Source of the DNA: Limnohabitans sp. | GTDB taxonomy: Bacteria; Pseudomonadota; Gammaproteobacteria; Burkholderiales; Burkholderiaceae_C | Direction: 5' to 3' | Assembly (NCBI GenBank): GCA_021731425.1 | Contig: JAKFXJ010000173.1 | Coordinates: 1 to 20,117, forward strand | DNA: 20,117 nt | In this document: piece after piece, positions 7,388-15,200 of the stretch | How the letters are laid out: each line of letters opens with the position of its first letter | Numbering within the stretch: the stretch's first letter is position 1 | Notes under the pieces: model-generated | What the model was told of the DNA's origin: nothing | The model's input: the letters and a program-made list of their open reading frames with translations, nothing else | Databases searched by the model: none | Position numbers and translations under genes: made by a program

Positions 7388-8053
7388 TTACCAACGGGCG
7401 CCAAAGGCCTGGCGCAGTTCGTCCAGTGCGCTGGCGTGCAGGGGTGGTGTGTGAGGATGCAGCTGCATGAGCCGTGCGGTTTCTTCCAGCTCTTCGAGTG
7501 TGGCCATGGCGGCCGCGGGCGTGTCGTGCCAGACGTTGGGGCCCAGTCGCGTGAGCATCACGGCGCGGATCGGTGCACCTTGTGCGGCGTATTGACGGAT
7601 CAAACAGGCCGCTTCTTGGGCTGCATCCGGGCTGCCCGGGCGGTGGTAGGGCACCAGAGGCACATGGCCGACCTTCATCACAAAATAAGGCGTGATGGGC
7701 GGCAACAACTCGGGGCCGGTGGCGTTCATACTGAGCGCCACGCAGTGTGTGCTGTGGGTGTGGATCACGCAGCGCGTAGCGGCATCTGACTCGCACGCAG
7801 CGGCGTAAATTTGGCGGTGCAAAGTGATGGTTTTGCTGCCCTTGTCACCACTGACTTGTTGGCCTTGCCCATCGAGTTTGGCCAAGCGTGCCGGGTCGAG
7901 AAAACCCAAACACGCATCGGTGGGCGTGATGAGGAAGCCGTCATCGAGCCGCACACTGATGTTGCCTGCCGTGGCGTGCACATAGCCACGCTCGAACAGG
8001 CTGCGGCCCACGCGGCAGATTTCTTCACGGGCTTGTGTTTCGATGCTGTTCAT
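7388..8053 (-). CDS. otnC: Class II aldolase/adducin family protein, 3-oxo-tetronate 4-phosphate decarboxylase (OtnC) with altered active site
   Basis: A 221-residue class II aldolase-fold protein. OtnC enzymes decarboxylate 3-oxo-tetronate 4-phosphate to dihydroxyacetone phosphate using a divalent metal. Seen: HATAGNISVRL (26-36), LITPTDACLG (41-50), SGDKGSK (68-74), the metal motif HTHSTH with His98 and His100, PLVPYHRPGS (132-141), and EELEETARL (187-195). By eye against E. coli OtnC (YgbL), two conserved sites differ: the catalytic Glu after the SK of SGDKxSK is Thr75, and the third metal His in NHG is Leu170 (RLG). The flanking sequence aligns without gaps, so a frameshift is unlikely. 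ATG at 8053 overlaps the otnK stop as ATGA. This may be a distinct subfamily or an enzyme with displaced catalytic residues. Confidence 0.85.
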   Translation of the reverse strand: MNSIETQAREEICRVGRSLFERGYVHATAGNISVRLDDGFLITPTDACLGFLDPARLAKLDGQGQQVSGDKGSKTITLHRQIYAAACESDAATRCVIHTHSTHCVALSMNATGPELLPPITPYFVMKVGHVPLVPYHRPGSPDAAQEAACLIRQYAAQGAPIRAVMLTRLGPNVWHDTPAAAMATLEELEETARLMQLHPHTPPLHASALDELRQAFGARW

Positions 8054-9315
8054 GCCAAGACTGTAAAGGCTTTGGTGAAAAAGTCCTCGGTGCCGAAGTT
8101 GCCCGACTTGAGCGTGATGTGCACACCCCCAGTGGATGACGGTGCATGGCACCAAGGCACACCGGGGTCAATCTGTGGACCGATCTGCAGCTGCGCAATA
8201 CCCAGAGCCTGCACACAAGCGCCCGAGGTTTCACCACCGGCCACCACCAACTGCTGTACACCCAGACCGACCAAACCACGGGCCACAGCAGCCAGCGCGT
8301 GTTCGACCAAGGCACCCGCTTCGGCCACGCCCAGCTGGGCTTGCACGGCTTTGACGGCCTCCGGCTCGGCGGTGGAGTACACCAGCACCGGGCCATCTTT
8401 CAAGAGCGGTGCGGCCCAGGCCAGCACCTGCTGAACCACGGCATCGCTTTGCCCGTGCATCAGCGCCGCAGGGTTGATTGCCATCGCGGGGCGGCCTGTC
8501 GTTTTGAAGTGGGCCACCTGCGCGTTGGTAGCCACCGAGCAGCTGCCAGAGACCACCGCTTGCAAGCCCTTGGCTACAGGCAATTGGCTGGCTTGCAGCG
8601 AAGGCTTGAGGCCAAAGTTCGCGGGTAGGCCAATGGCCACACCCGAGCCCGCAGTGACCAGCGGCATGTCCTTCAAGGCAGGCCCAAGCAGGTGCAGGTC
8701 GTCGTTGCTGGTCGCGTCGACCACGGCCACGCCCACACCTTCAGTGCGCAAAGCAGCGATGCGTGCACGGATCGCCGCCTCACCTTGGGCCATAGTTTTG
8801 TAGTCGATCAAACCCACCTTGCGCTTTGTTTGCGCTTGCATGACACGCACCAAATTCGCGTCGGTCATGGGCGTGAGCGGGTGGTTTTGCATGCCCGACT
8901 CGTTGAGCAAGACATTGCCCGCAAACAGGTAGCCCTTGAACACGGTGCGGCCGTTGTCCGGAAAAGCGGGCGTGGCGATGGTGAAGTCCGTGCCCAGCGC
9001 GTCCATCAGCGCCTCGCTCACCGGGCCGATGTTGCCTTCGGGTGTGCTGTCAAAGGTGGAGCAATATTTGAAATAGATCTGCTGTGCGCCTTGCGCCTGC
9101 AACCACTTCAAGGCGTCGAGTGATTGCGCGATGGCCTCGGCGGCGGGGATGGTGCGCGACTTGAGCGCCACCACCACGGCATGAACATCAGCGGCCAGCG
9201 GCCCTGTGGGCACACCGATGGTCTGCACCACCCGCATGCCCGAGCGCACCAGGTTGTTGGCCAGGTCCGTGGCGCCGGTGAAGTCGTCGGCAATACAACC
9301 GAGTTGGATGGTCAT
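8050..9315 (-). CDS. otnK: 3-oxo-tetronate kinase (OtnK), DUF1537 family
   Basis: A 421-residue four-carbon acid sugar kinase that phosphorylates 3-oxo-tetronate at the 4-position with ATP. Seen: the N-terminal substrate domain starts with GCIADDFTGATDLANNLV (6-23), the family hallmark; KYCSTFDSTPEGNIG near 84-98; TPAFPDNGRTV; and NHPLTPMTD. The C-terminal nucleotide domain has VVSGSCS, then VAGGETSG and LKSGNFG near the end. Length matches the family (about 420). It overlaps ltnD upstream and otnC downstream by four bases each (ATGA), so the three are translationally coupled. The neighbouring dehydrogenase makes the 2-oxo acid, the isomerase makes the 3-oxo acid, and this kinase then acts. 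Confidence 0.93.
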   Translation of the reverse strand: MTIQLGCIADDFTGATDLANNLVRSGMRVVQTIGVPTGPLAADVHAVVVALKSRTIPAAEAIAQSLDALKWLQAQGAQQIYFKYCSTFDSTPEGNIGPVSEALMDALGTDFTIATPAFPDNGRTVFKGYLFAGNVLLNESGMQNHPLTPMTDANLVRVMQAQTKRKVGLIDYKTMAQGEAAIRARIAALRTEGVGVAVVDATSNDDLHLLGPALKDMPLVTAGSGVAIGLPANFGLKPSLQASQLPVAKGLQAVVSGSCSVATNAQVAHFKTTGRPAMAINPAALMHGQSDAVVQQVLAWAAPLLKDGPVLVYSTAEPEAVKAVQAQLGVAEAGALVEHALAAVARGLVGLGVQQLVVAGGETSGACVQALGIAQLQIGPQIDPGVPWCHAPSSTGGVHITLKSGNFGTEDFFTKAFTVLA

Positions 9316-10211
9316 GCCTTGCCTTTCGGCAGTTCAATGCCCGGGAAAATTTTGATGACGGCGCTGTCATCTTCCTTGGCAAAGCCAGCGGTGCTGGCCT
9401 GCATGAACATCTGGTGCGCGGTGCTCGACAGCGGCAGCGGGAACTTGCTGGCCCGCGCCATGTCGAGCACGATGCCCAGGTCCTTCACAAAAATGTCCAC
9501 GGCCGACAGCGGTGTGTAGTCCGCCGCCAGCACATGGGCCATGCGGTTTTCAAACATCCAGCTGTTGCCCGCGCTGTTGGTGATGACTTCGTAAAGAGCC
9601 GCCGGGTCCACACCTTCGCGCAGGCCCAAGGCCATGGCTTCGGCAGCGGCCGCGATGTGCACACCCGCCAGCAACTGGTTGATGATCTTGACTTTGCTGC
9701 CCGCGCCCGCGCTGTCGCCCAGCTTGTAGACCTTGGCGGCCATGGCGTTCAAAAACGGCTCGGCCAGCGCGTAGGCTTCGGGCTTGCCCGCGGTCATCAT
9801 GGTCATTTGGCCACTGGCCGCTTTGGCTGCGCCGCCTGAGATGGGCGCGTCCACATAACGCAGGCCCATGGCTTCTAGGCGTGCTTCCAAAGCCACCGAC
9901 CAATTGGGGTCGACGGTGGAGCACATCACAAACACGCTGCCGGGCTTCATGCTGGCCGCGCACCCGGGCGTGGTGCCGTCGCCAAACAGCACAGCTTCGG
10001 TCTGTGCGGCATTGACCACCACCGACACCACCACATCACAGGCTGCGCCCAACGAGGCCAGTGTGTCGTGCGCGGTGCCACCTGCGTGGGTGAAGGCCTC
10101 GGCCACCTCGCGGCGCACATCAAACACCTGCACCGCGTGCCCGGCGCGGCGCAGCGATGCGGCCATGCCCGAGCCCATGGCCCCCAAACCAATCAATCCA
10201 ACTGTGCTCAT
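9312..10211 (-). CDS. ltnD: L-threonate dehydrogenase (LtnD), beta-hydroxyacid dehydrogenase family
   Basis: A 299-residue NAD-dependent beta-hydroxyacid dehydrogenase; beside otnK/otnC/otnI it should oxidise L-threonate to 2-oxo-tetronate. Seen: Rossmann motif GLIGLGAMGSGMA (5-17); CSTVDP (97-102); substrate motif DAPISGGAAKAASG (121-134); and GAGSKVKIINQLLAG (169-183), where Lys175 is the catalytic Lys and Asn178 follows it. Length is standard. The frame opens upstream to 10316, but ATG at 10211 is the start: AAGGAG lies seven bases ahead (10219-10224), and the extra part would overlap the Bug gene. A D-erythronate or other hydroxyacid specificity cannot be excluded. Confidence 0.92.
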   Translation of the reverse strand: MSTVGLIGLGAMGSGMAASLRRAGHAVQVFDVRREVAEAFTHAGGTAHDTLASLGAACDVVVSVVVNAAQTEAVLFGDGTTPGCAASMKPGSVFVMCSTVDPNWSVALEARLEAMGLRYVDAPISGGAAKAASGQMTMMTAGKPEAYALAEPFLNAMAAKVYKLGDSAGAGSKVKIINQLLAGVHIAAAAEAMALGLREGVDPAALYEVITNSAGNSWMFENRMAHVLAADYTPLSAVDIFVKDLGIVLDMARASKFPLPLSSTAHQMFMQASTAGFAKEDDSAVIKIFPGIELPKGKA

Positions 10212-10218
10212 GTGTTGA

Positions 10219-10224
10219 CTCCTT
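10219..10224 (-). promoter_or_regulatory. Ribosome-binding site of ltnD overlapping the upstream stop codon
   Basis: AAGGAG on the - strand, seven bases before the ltnD ATG at 10211. It overlaps the TAA stop of the Bug protein gene (10223-10225), which settles the ltnD start and points to co-transcription. Confidence 0.7.
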
Positions 10225-11197
10225 AATCCAGTGTGATTTTGGCGAAGGCCGCCACTTTTTTCCACTGCGCGGTGTCGGCTTGCATGAAGCTGGCCAGCCC
10301 CTGTGCATTGGCCCAAGCAGGCTCGGCACCGGCTTTGAGCATGGCGGCTTTCACTTCGGGCTGGCTGGCCACGCGCTCCAAGGCTTGCTCCAGCTTTTGC
10401 GCGATGGGCGCGGGCAGACCCGCAGGCGCTGCCACACCAAACCAGGCAAACACCTGGTAGCCCTTCATACCGGCTTCTTCCATCGTGGGCACATTCGGCA
10501 AAGCGCTGCTGCGCTGGGGCGTGGTCACGGCCAAGGCTTTGAGTTTGCCGCCGTTGATCAGGCCCAGCGCCGAGGGCAGGTTGTCAAACATCATGTTCAC
10601 TTCGCCCGCCATCAGGCCCGTCAGACCTGCTGCTGCACCCCGGTAGGGAATGTGCGTGACAAAAGCACCCGACTGGCTTTTGTACAGCTCAGCACTCAGG
10701 TGCAGCGAGGTGCCCTGCCCGTTGGACGCATAGTTGAGCTGGCCCGGCTTGGACTTGGCCAGCGCCGTGAGTTCGGCCACCGTGTTGATGCCCGAAGCCG
10801 GGTTGACCATCAGCACGTTGGGCACGCGGCCCAGCAGAGCCACCGGGGCAATTTGCTCGGGCTTGTAGGGCAACTTGCTGTAGAGCGCCGGGCTGATGGT
10901 GAGCGGAGGCGACGCCATGAGCAAGGTGTAACCATCGGCCGCTGCACGCGCGGCCTCGGCCGCGCCCAGGTTGCCGCCGGCGCCGGGTTTGTTGTCGATG
11001 ACGATGGGCTGACCCAACTCCAGCGCCAGCTTGGGCGCGACCAAGCGGGCCATGTTGTCGATCAAGCCGCCCGGTGGAAAGGGCACCACCAGCTTGATGG
11101 GCCGCGTGGGCCAGGTTTGCGCCAAAGCGTTGGAGGCCCAAAAGGGGGAGACGGCGAGCAAGGCCGCGGCTGCCGCGATCCAGTTTCTGCGTTGCAT
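10223..11197 (-). CDS. Bug/TctC-family tripartite tricarboxylate transporter substrate-binding protein
   Basis: A 324-residue periplasmic solute-binding protein. Seen: a signal peptide MQRRNWIAAAAALLAV ending ALAQ near residue 27; the Bug hallmarks RPIKLVVPFPPGG (32-44), NKPGAGGNLG and DGYTLLM; then KPGQLNYAS and HIPYRG; and ALPNVPTMEEAG toward the C-terminus. ATG at 11197 is chosen because the signal peptide starts there; AGGA is upstream at a loose spacing, and a longer frame to 11236 has no signal-like start. As first gene of the otn operon it probably binds a four-carbon sugar acid such as threonate or erythronate; that ligand is inferred from context only. No TctA/TctB membrane genes are adjacent, as usual for Bug proteins. 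Confidence 0.93.
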   Translation of the reverse strand: MQRRNWIAAAAALLAVSPFWASNALAQTWPTRPIKLVVPFPPGGLIDNMARLVAPKLALELGQPIVIDNKPGAGGNLGAAEAARAAADGYTLLMASPPLTISPALYSKLPYKPEQIAPVALLGRVPNVLMVNPASGINTVAELTALAKSKPGQLNYASNGQGTSLHLSAELYKSQSGAFVTHIPYRGAAAGLTGLMAGEVNMMFDNLPSALGLINGGKLKALAVTTPQRSSALPNVPTMEEAGMKGYQVFAWFGVAAPAGLPAPIAQKLEQALERVASQPEVKAAMLKAGAEPAWANAQGLASFMQADTAQWKKVAAFAKITLD

Positions 11198-11227
11198 GGG
11201 GAGTTCCTGATGTGAATTGATCAGGTC

Positions 11228-11233
11228 ATCATA
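11228..11233 (-). promoter_or_regulatory. Candidate -10 element for the otn operon
   Basis: TATGAT on the - strand, about 31 bases before the Bug start codon, in the AT-rich part of the 185-base divergent gap (11198-11382). No good -35 box is visible; TGCAAA at a 16-base spacing is the nearest and is poor. The adjoining TTGATCAGGTCATCATACAA region (11217-11236) looks loosely dyad-like and could be an operator, but this is speculative. Confidence 0.3.
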
Positions 11234-11274
11234 CAAATTTTGAATGGACTTTGCATCGGGGTGAACACGGAGGG

Positions 11275-11302
11275 CAGGGCCGTGCTGCCCTGGCAGGCCC
11301 TG
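11275..11302. repeat. Inverted repeat in the divergent intergenic region
   Basis: CAGGGCC (11275-11281) and GGCCCTG (11296-11302) are perfect inverted 7-mers 14 bases apart; GGGCAG/CTGCCC inside can form a competing stem. There is no T-tract. It lies between the otn operon and the methyltransferase-dehalogenase operon, so it could be an insulating hairpin or an operator. Confidence 0.3.
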
Positions 11303-11382
11303 TCACCCCCATGGCTTGGCAACCCTTGAAATCCGGTTACCCTCCAAAACTTCACAACACGCTCACCTTTTAGGCACAGCCC

Positions 11383-12240
11383 ATGCCCCAGCTCACCCGC
11401 CTTTGGCCCCTTGTGGCCCTGTTGTTTTTGCAAGCTTGCAGCAGCTTGCCGCCCGAAACTTATACGCCCAAGCTGGGACAACTGGGCAAGGACGTGATGT
11501 GGTTGCCCACCCGCGATGAGCTGGTCACGCAGATGCTGACCGCAGCGCGGGTCACACCCGAAGACGAGGTGGTGGATTTGGGCGCGGGCGATGGCAAGAT
11601 CCCGATCGCGGCAGCGCGGCAATTCGGTGCGCGGGCCTGGGGCATTGAGTACAACAAAGACCTGGCCGCGCTGGCCCAGCGCAATGCGCAAAGAGCGGGG
11701 GTGGCAGACCGTGTGCGCATCGTGCATGGCGACATCTTCAAGGAAGACTTTTCCAAAGCCACGGTGGTCACACTCTACCTGCTCGAAGAGTTGAATGCGC
11801 AACTGCGCCCCACCATTTTGAAGATGAAACCCGGCACACGGGTGGTGTCCAACACCTTCTCCATGGGCGACTGGGAGCCGGACCAGGTGATCCGAGTGGG
11901 CACCGACACCGGCTATTTCTGGACCGTGCCCGCGGTGGTGGCGGGGCAATGGACCGTGCAAGGTTTGGACCGCCGTGGCACGGCACTGATGCAGCTGACT
12001 CAGCACCACCAGCGCGTGGGCGGCACCCTGGCCTGGGGTTCGCAAGTGCAGCCCTTGCTGGGTGCCCGCATGGACGGTGTCCAACTGCACTTCAGCTTCG
12101 TGAATGCCGAAGGTCTGTTGCAAGCCGCCAAACTGCAGGTGCAAGGCCAGACTCTGAACGGCGAGCTGGTCGGGCCTTACGGCATGGTCGAGGTGCAGCC
12201 GGAGGTGGTGAAGGTTCTGGGTCAACGGGTCGGAAATTAA
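11383..12240 (+). CDS. Predicted lipoprotein with a class I SAM-methyltransferase fold
   Basis: A 285-residue protein with two signals that do not usually go together. The N-terminus (1-21) is hydrophobic with a lipobox LQAC ending at Cys19, followed by SS, so it looks like an exported lipoprotein. Residues about 40-180 form a Rossmann methyltransferase: WLPTRDELVTQML, VVDLGAGDGKIP (63-74) as the SAM loop, IEYNKDLAALAQ with acidic Glu89, and VHGDIF with Asp117. The last 100 residues are beta-rich and not recognised. ATG at 11383 has only a weak AGG upstream, but it gives the complete signal sequence. The dehalogenase begins 13 bases after its stop, so they are almost surely one operon. SAM is not known to be available outside the cytoplasm; either the start is really downstream or the fold binds something else. 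Confidence 0.8.
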   Translation: MPQLTRLWPLVALLFLQACSSLPPETYTPKLGQLGKDVMWLPTRDELVTQMLTAARVTPEDEVVDLGAGDGKIPIAAARQFGARAWGIEYNKDLAALAQRNAQRAGVADRVRIVHGDIFKEDFSKATVVTLYLLEELNAQLRPTILKMKPGTRVVSNTFSMGDWEPDQVIRVGTDTGYFWTVPAVVAGQWTVQGLDRRGTALMQLTQHHQRVGGTLAWGSQVQPLLGARMDGVQLHFSFVNAEGLLQAAKLQVQGQTLNGELVGPYGMVEVQPEVVKVLGQRVGN

Positions 12241-12245
12241 AAGGA
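12241..12245 (+). promoter_or_regulatory. Ribosome-binding site deciding the dehalogenase start
   Basis: AAGGA directly after the methyltransferase stop, eight bases before ATG at 12254. The in-frame TTG at 12248 is only two bases away, too close, so ATG 12254 is the preferred start. Confidence 0.6.
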
Positions 12246-12253
12246 CTTTGAGC

Positions 12254-15200
12254 ATGCGCTTGTTCTCTTACCGCGACCGCCCCGTACACCTGGGCCCCTA
12301 CCCGCTGGAGCGCCTGCGCCGCACAACCCATACGCCCGACGAAAGCGCCCTGCCGCCCATGCAGGCACTGCGTTTTGAACACGACGACCCCGAATCGCTG
12401 GCCCACGCCATGGCGCGTTACATGGCCATGTTCGATCTGGTGCGCGATGGGGCTGTGAACCCGCAAATGGGCGAGATCCCCGCAGAGCCCGATGAACGCG
12501 CCCGGCACCTGAAGGCCGCAGGTTATTACTTTGATGCGTCGATGATGGGCATCTGCGCCCTGCCTGCCAGTGCTTGGTTGGCCGAACCGATCCGCAACCC
12601 CGCTGTGCCTGCCCTGGGCGAAGAGTTGGCCCAAAGCCAGCCCGCCAGTTTTGCGGCCGGCATGGACATGATCCTGGCCGATGTGCTGGAGTCGGCCCGC
12701 ACGGTGCATGGGCCGATAACGCACCACAGCCACACCATCGTGATCCTGGTGGAGTTTGCGCGAAACCCCAAACCGGGTGAGCCCGGCTGCGACTGGCTGG
12801 CGGGCACACAAGAGCCCCGCGCCGCTGTGCTGGCGGCGCAAACCGCCGTGCTGCTGTCGAGTTATTTGCGCATGCTGGGCCACGAGGCCCGCGCCCACAG
12901 CGCCAGTTGCAGCGATGTGGACTTGTCCCGTCTGGCCCTGGCCGCAGGCTTGACGCTGCCCGATGGCGGCAACCCCTATGTGGGCCAGCGCTACGCCTTG
13001 GCCGCTGTCAGCACCACTTTGGCGCTGGCCCCGGATCAGGCCCTGGACCCGCAGCAAAACCGCTGGCAAAGCCACGGCCCGGCCTGGTGGCTGGGCCAAG
13101 GCACCTTCAAAGGCGCGTTCCACCGCGACGCGTATGCCCGGCGGGAGTTTCGCCAAGGGGCGCACCCGTTTGAAACGCTCAAGCGCCAAGACACGCCCAC
13201 CACCTTCATTGACCACGACCGGGTACCTCGATTCCCGAAGCGTGCCGACTTTTTTGCGCGGGCCTTGTTTGGCGATCTGGGCAAGTCGGTGCAAGACGAC
13301 GCCAAGAATGCGCACTACGTGATGAAAAGCCCCATCGGGGCCTGTGCGCGTCGGGCTTTGGGCGCTTTGCTGCTCTTGCAGTTTGGCCCGGCGCGTGGCC
13401 CGGTGACCGCCAGCACGCTCGACCCCCAACGCAACGCCGACAAGCTGAAAGCCGCTTCTTACTATTTGGGGGTGGACGCGGTGGGCCTGTGTGCTGTGCC
13501 CGAGTGGGCCTATTACTCGCACGACGCGGGCGGCAACCCCATGCCCGCCTACCACGCCAACGCGCTGAACCTGCTGATCGACCAAGGCCACGAAACCATG
13601 GAAGGCGCCAGCGGCGACGACTGGATTTCGGTGGCGCAAAGCATGCGGGCTTATTTGCGCTTTTCGCTGATGGGCGGCATCTTGGCCGAGCAAATTCGGC
13701 GTCTGGGTTATTCGGCCCGGGTGCATTCGGTGCTGGACGGCGACGTGCTGCAGCCGCCTTTGCTTCTGCTGTCGGGCCTGGGCGAGGTCAGCCGCATTGG
13801 CGAGGTGATCCTCAACCCTTTTTTGGGCCCGCGCCTGAAAAGCGGCAGCGTGACCACCGACATGCCCATGGCCCCTGACCGGCCCATCGACTTTGGCCTG
13901 CAAAGCTTTTGCGAAAGCTGCAACAAGTGCGCCCGCGAGTGCCCGTCTGGGGCCATCACCGCAGGCCCCAAGCTGATGTACAACGGCTACGAAATCTGGA
14001 AAAGCGACGCCGAAAAATGCGCCCGCTACCGCATCACCAATGCCGCAGGCGGTATGTGCGGCCGCTGCATGAAAACCTGCCCCTGGAATCTGGAAGGCCT
14101 GCTGGCCGACAGCCTGTGGCGGCAAGTGGCCATGAAGCTGCCCGCGGCCGCACCGGCGCTGGCGCGGCTCGATGACCTGCTCGATCGCGGCAGCATCAAC
14201 CCGGTCAAAAAGTGGTGGTGGGACATCGAGCTGGACAAGCGCACGGGCCGGTATGTGCAAGCGGCGCAAACCCACCAACGCACCCTGCAAAAAGACCTGG
14301 ACCTGCGCTACGAAGACCAGACCCTGGCCGTGTACCCCGCCGACAAAATGCCGCAGCCCTACCCGGTGACCTACCCCGTCAACCGCGAAGAAGGCATTGC
14401 CCGTTACCAAGCCTTGCTCACGCCCGCGCAATACCAAGCCCGCTTGGCGGTAGGCCACACCGAAGGCCTGGCCCCCGGGCCGCAGCCTTTGCCCGCCGAG
14501 CCGCCGGTGTTTCCGGTGGTGCTGCACAAACGTGAAGAGATGGCCGAGGGCCTGGCGCGTTACGAGTTCAAAGCGCCCGATGGCCGCGAGCTGCCGCCTT
14601 TCACCGCGGGCGGGCACATCGACGTGGTGATCGCCCCCGAGTACCAGCGGCCCTACAGCCTGGCCGGTGACCCGGCCGACCGCAGCCGCTATGTGCTGGG
14701 CGTCTTGCGCGAGCCGCCCGAATCCGGCGGGCGCGGTGGCTCGGCGCTGATGCACCGGGCCTTTCGCGAAGGGCGGCGGGTGTTTGTCTCGCGCCCAGTC
14801 AACCACTTTGCGCTGCACGAAGACGCCACCCACAGTTGGCTGATGGCCGGGGGCATTGGCGTGACACCCATGATCGCCATGGCGCACCGCTTGCACGCTT
14901 TGGGCAAACCTTTTGACTTTCACTACAGCGCAGCCAGCCGCACCACAGCGGGCTTTTTGAGGGACCTGGCCGAGGCCCCTTGGGGCCACCGGGTGCAATA
15001 CCACTTCAAAGACGAAGGCCAGCGGGCTGACCTGATGCAGCTCTTGCCCGACTACACAATGGGCCAGCATGTGTACACCTGTGGTGCCCCACGCTTCATG
15101 GATGGGGTGTTCGAAGCGGCGGTTGCGCACGGCTGGCCAGAAGATGCCATGCACCGCGAATACTTCAGCGTGCCCGAGGCCGATGCTTGGGTGAATCAGC

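Noticed and set aside
9312..10316. Longer ltnD start at 10316
   Set aside because: The extra 35 residues overlap the Bug gene and lack similarity; ATG 10211 has a strong ribosome-binding site.
13910..14083. The two [4Fe-4S] motifs could mean epoxyqueuosine reductase (QueG)
   Set aside because: QueG is about 350-380 residues; this protein has a duplicated N-terminal unit, a fused reductase and the NpRdhA Tyr/Lys/Arg spacing.
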